Origin: Enterobacteriaceae bacterium
GTDB taxonomy: Bacteria; Pseudomonadota; Gammaproteobacteria; Enterobacterales; Enterobacteriaceae
Assembly: GCA_031261005.1 (NCBI GenBank)
Contig: JAISKF010000007.1
Coordinates: forward strand, 1-39,086
Direction: 5' to 3'
DNA: 39,086 nt
Both the position numbers and the translations under genes were made by a program. The notes beneath the pieces are model-generated. The model did not search any database. It saw only the letters and a list, made by a program, of their open reading frames with translations, and was not told the origin of the DNA. Below, piece after piece: positions 36,844 through 39,086 of the stretch (position 1 is its first letter; every line of letters starts with the position of its first letter).

Positions 36844-37116
36844 ATGATTCCAGGGAAAGAAGATTGGCATTCCGCCGATATTATTGCCGCTTTACGCAAA
36901 CAAGGCACCACTTTAGCGGCGTTGTCACGCAACTCTGGTTTAAGCTCATCAACTCTAGCGAATGCTTTAGTTCGTCCGTGGCCAAAAGGTGAATGGCTTA
37001 TTGCTGAAGCGTTGGGAAAACACCCGTCAGAGATATGGCCTAGCCGGTATTACGATCCGGTAACACTGAAGCTACGAACTAATCGCCAATGGAAACGTGA
37101 TCACTCTCAACCATAA
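36844..37116 (+). CDS. sfsB: SfsB (Nlp), Ner-like DNA-binding protein
   Basis: 90 aa, similar to E. coli SfsB and to phage Mu Ner: DWHSADIIAALRKQGTTLAALSRNSGLSSSTLANAL then RPWPKGEWLIAEALGKHPSEIWPSRYYDP. One helix-turn-helix fills residues about 22-45. In E. coli SfsB affects maltose metabolism genes and lies between ispB and murA; here murA is absent and mdh follows convergently. The ATG follows GGAG by 4-5 bases. Confidence 0.93.
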   Translation: MIPGKEDWHSADIIAALRKQGTTLAALSRNSGLSSSTLANALVRPWPKGEWLIAEALGKHPSEIWPSRYYDPVTLKLRTNRQWKRDHSQP

Positions 37117-37136
37117 TAATATGGTATGTAGTAAAA

Positions 37137-37166
37137 ACCGCTACCAGAGTCATCTCCGATAGCGGT
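37137..37166. terminator. Terminator between sfsB and mdh
   Basis: ACCGCTATCGGAG/CTCTGGTAGCGGT on the minus strand, 13 bp with two G-T pairs and a 4-nt loop, then T5. Serves mdh, and sfsB from the other side. Confidence 0.9.
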
Positions 37167-37187
37167 CTTAAAGTTAGATAAGCACAA

Positions 37188-38126
37188 TTATCCCTGAATG
37201 AATTTTTCACCCAGCTCAATATCTTTATGCAATACATCAAGCATGGAATCCAAAGCATTCTGCTCAAATACACTCAACTTGCCAATATCTTTTCTCGTTT
37301 CAACACCGTTTTTACCCAACAGTAACGGTTGAGCAAAGAAACGCGCATATTTCCCATCACCCTCAGCATAAGCGCATTCAACAACGCCTTGTTCACCTTG
37401 TAAAGCACGAGCTAATGATAAACCAAAACGCGCAGCGGCTTGCCCCATTGAAAGGGTTGCAGAACCGCCACCGGCTTTAGCTTCAACAACTTCAGTACCT
37501 GCATTCTGGATACGTTTAGTTAGTGAGGCAATCTCTTCATCGGTAAAACTCACATTCGGAATTTGTGATAACAGAGGCAAAATAGTCACGCCTGAATGAC
37601 CACCAATAACAGTAACTTCAACGTCCTGCGGCTGTTTACCTTTCAGTTCTGCAACGAAAGTATTGGAGCGAATAGTATCCAGTGTCGTCACACCAAACAA
37701 TTTATTTTTATCATATACGCCAGCCTTTTTCAGAACTTCAGCAGCAATCGCAACTGTAGTATTGACTGGATTAGTAATGATCCCAATACAAGCCTTTGGA
37801 CAAACTTCAGCAACCTGCTCAATCAGATTGCGAACAATACCCGCATTGATATTGAATAAGTCGGAGCGATCCATGCCAGGCTTACGCGCGACACCGGCAG
37901 AGATAAGAACAATGTCAGCACCTTGCAAAGCTGGTCGCGCATCATTCCCACTAAATCCAGTAACCTTCACCGCAGTAGGAATATGGCTTAAATCAACAGC
38001 AACACCTGGAGTTACTGGAGCAATATCATAAAGTGATAACTCAGAGTTTGCTGGCATTTGCGTTTTCAGTAATAAAGCTAGAGCCTGACCGATACCACCG
38101 GCGGCACCAAGAACTGTAATTTTCAT
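37188..38126 (-). CDS. mdh: Malate dehydrogenase
   Basis: NAD-dependent oxidation of malate to oxaloacetate in the TCA cycle. 312 aa, E. coli length. NAD loop GAAGGIGQ at 7-14; substrate arginines in [14 protein letters not shown] (Arg81, Arg87); ITNPVNTTV; Asp150/Arg153 in TLDTIRSN; catalytic His177 in [13 protein letters not shown]. Position 151 reads Thr where E. coli has Ile, outside the catalytic set. Divergent from argR as in E. coli. Confidence 0.98.
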   Translation of the reverse strand: MKITVLGAAGGIGQALALLLKTQMPANSELSLYDIAPVTPGVAVDLSHIPTAVKVTGFSGNDARPALQGADIVLISAGVARKPGMDRSDLFNINAGIVRNLIEQVAEVCPKACIGIITNPVNTTVAIAAEVLKKAGVYDKNKLFGVTTLDTIRSNTFVAELKGKQPQDVEVTVIGGHSGVTILPLLSQIPNVSFTDEEIASLTKRIQNAGTEVVEAKAGGGSATLSMGQAAARFGLSLARALQGEQGVVECAYAEGDGKYARFFAQPLLLGKNGVETRKDIGKLSVFEQNALDSMLDVLHKDIELGEKFIQG

Positions 38127-38330
38127 TCATTACTCCTCTGTATATGTACTTCTTTTGAAATGTAACCAAAAAGTTACTTGAAGCTTAAAGTATCGTGAGC
38201 CAAATCACCAATCTTTAAATTAAAGATTGAGATATGCCCCAAGAAATATTCGATTAAAAACTTTTTGTTCGTAATAATTAGTAATTAAAACCATTTTGTT
38301 CACATTAATAAGCAAAGAATTTTGAGTCTT

Positions 38331-38369
38331 AAGCAATTATTATTCATAATAAGAAGATTATTATCCAAC
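38331..38369 (+). promoter_or_regulatory. Two putative ARG boxes in front of argR
   Basis: Two 18-bp segments, 38331-38348 and 38352-38369, separated by 3 bp, the usual ArgR operator spacing. The first has ATTCA in its right half and GCAAT in its left; the second has ATCCA. Matches to the 18-bp consensus are partial, but position 17 bp before the argR start fits autorepression. Confidence 0.55.
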
Positions 38370-38385
38370 TATCAACGGTGCCAAA

Positions 38386-38856
38386 ATGCGAAATCCAACA
38401 AAACAAGATGATTTGGTAAAGGCGTTCAAAGCGCTGTTAAAAGAAGAAAAGCTAAGCTCTCAAAGCGAAATTGTTCAAGCGCTACAAGACGAAGGTTTTG
38501 AAAACATCAACCAGTCAAAAGTCTCACGTATGTTGACTAAATTTGGTGCGGTGCGAATTCGTAATGCCAAAATGGAGATGGTTTACTGCCTGCCAACAGA
38601 ATTAGGCGTTCCTACTGCAACAAGCCCATTAAAAAACCTTGTGCTAGATGTCGATTATAACGATGCAATGGTTGTGATTCACACTAGCCCTGGTGCTGCA
38701 CAATTATTGGCTCGTCTGCTCGACTCAATGAGTAAATCTGAAGGGATTTTAGGTACTATTGCCGGTGATGACACTATATTCACAACGCCAGTAAAAGATT
38801 TCAGCGTGGAGCAACTGTACGAAGCAATTCTTGATCTGTTTGAGCAAGAATTATAA
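38386..38856 (+). CDS. argR: ArgR, arginine repressor
   Basis: Hexameric regulator of arginine genes and a cofactor of ColE1 dimer resolution. 156 aa, E. coli length. N-terminal winged helix (about 1-70: [37 protein letters not shown]) with SKVSRML in the recognition helix; the C-terminal arginine-binding domain has [16 protein letters not shown] and [13 protein letters not shown], with the GDD arginine contacts. Followed by a terminator. Confidence 0.98.
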   Translation: MRNPTKQDDLVKAFKALLKEEKLSSQSEIVQALQDEGFENINQSKVSRMLTKFGAVRIRNAKMEMVYCLPTELGVPTATSPLKNLVLDVDYNDAMVVIHTSPGAAQLLARLLDSMSKSEGILGTIAGDDTIFTTPVKDFSVEQLYEAILDLFEQEL

Positions 38857-38870
38857 TTCTTAGTACTTAT

Positions 38871-38896
38871 AAAAGGCTTCCATTTGGAAGCCTTTT
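38871..38896 (+). terminator. Terminator after argR
   Basis: AAAAGGCTTCC/GGAAGCCTTTT, 11-bp stem with ATTT loop, 14 bp after the stop. Confidence 0.92.
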
Positions 38897-38948
38897 AGAT
38901 CTAGAGGATCACCCAAAAAATACCTAAAAAGGTCAAATCCCCAAAAGC

Positions 38949-38974
38949 AAAAAACCCAGCCTTTCGACTGGGTT
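38949..38974 (-). terminator. rRNA operon terminator
   Basis: AACCCAG/CTGGGTT stem with an 8-nt TCGAAAGG loop, then T6 on the minus strand, 12 bp past the 5S 3' end; matches the rrn T1 layout of enterobacteria. Confidence 0.9.
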
Positions 38975-38985
38975 CTTCTTATTCA

Positions 38986-39086
38986 AAGCCTGGCAGTTCC
39001 CTACTCTCGCATGGGGATGCCCCACACTACCATCGGCGCTACGGCGTTTCACTTCTGAGTTCGGCATGGGGTCAGGTGGGACCACC
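38986..39086 (-). rRNA. rrf: 5S ribosomal RNA (partial, 5' end beyond window)
   Basis: 101 of about 120 nt. On the minus strand it reads GGTGGTCCCACCTGACCCCA, CCGAACTCAGAAGTGAAACG and GAGAGTAGGGAACTGCCAGG, as in E. coli 5S. The first 19 nt or so, including the 5' arm that pairs with TGCCAGGC, are cut off. Last gene of an rRNA operon entering from the right. Confidence 0.96.

Noticed and set aside
37663-38031. 122-codon plus-strand reading frame
   Set aside because: Antisense shadow of mdh, which is complete and conserved.

Overview
The window reads as the chromosome of a gamma-proteobacterium of the order Enterobacterales. The flg, secG-glmM-folP-ftsH-rlmE, greA/dacB, obgE-yhbE-rpmA-rplU/ispB and mdh/argR blocks match Escherichia/Salmonella proteins closely in sequence and length, and base composition is moderate. 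I cannot fix the genus; a Budvicia/Pragia-like lineage is only a guess.

Region 1 (1-13223), flagella. It starts with a methyl-accepting chemotaxis receptor cut by the left edge (minus strand). The complete rod-hook block follows on the minus strand, transcribed flgB-C-D-E-F-G-H-I-J-K-L. Divergent from it on the plus strand are flgA, flgM and flgN. Near-identical sigma-28 (FliA) promoters precede flgM and flgK. A 49-bp motif, 40/49 identical between copies, lies in both intergenic regions that flank the flgB-L block, and it may be a master-regulator (FlhDC-type) site.

Region 2 (about 13421-22893), a compact 9.5-kb integrative element in the 3' end of tRNA-Leu(GAG) (leuU). It has a tyrosine integrase beside the intact tRNA, a duplicated tRNA 3' end at the far edge, shared 11-bp arm-type sites at both ends, an AlpA regulator, a Gp2/YagK/YfjJ-type protein with HUH and YxxK replication-initiator motifs, and a zinc-ribbon protein. 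Cargo: a ParE/ribbon-helix-helix toxin-antitoxin pair, a DUF4942 protein, a WYL-type regulator with a small membrane protein, a YaaW-family (UPF0174) protein, and an uncharacterised 316-aa protein with a C-terminal ribbon-helix-helix segment under a 16-bp-arm palindrome. A small cysteine-rich gene in it is broken by one base. No capsid, tail or conjugation genes are present, so it looks like a satellite or mobilisable island carrying accessory cargo.

Region 3 (22871-34767), conserved core. leuU, secG, glmM, folP, ftsH and rlmE are on the minus strand, divergent from yhbY. greA (minus) diverges from dacB (plus). obgE, yhbE, rpmA and rplU are on the minus strand, divergent from ispB. Most units end in clear intrinsic terminators.

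Region 4 (34768-39086). After ispB comes a divergent pair of small phage-Mu-like regulators: a Mu c-repressor-like protein (minus) and a Ner-like protein, SfsB (plus). They are separated by about 600 bp of AT-rich DNA and look like a domesticated Mu lysogeny switch. mdh and argR follow divergently with ARG-box-like sites, then an rRNA-operon terminator and the 3' part of a 5S rRNA (minus) cut by the right edge.
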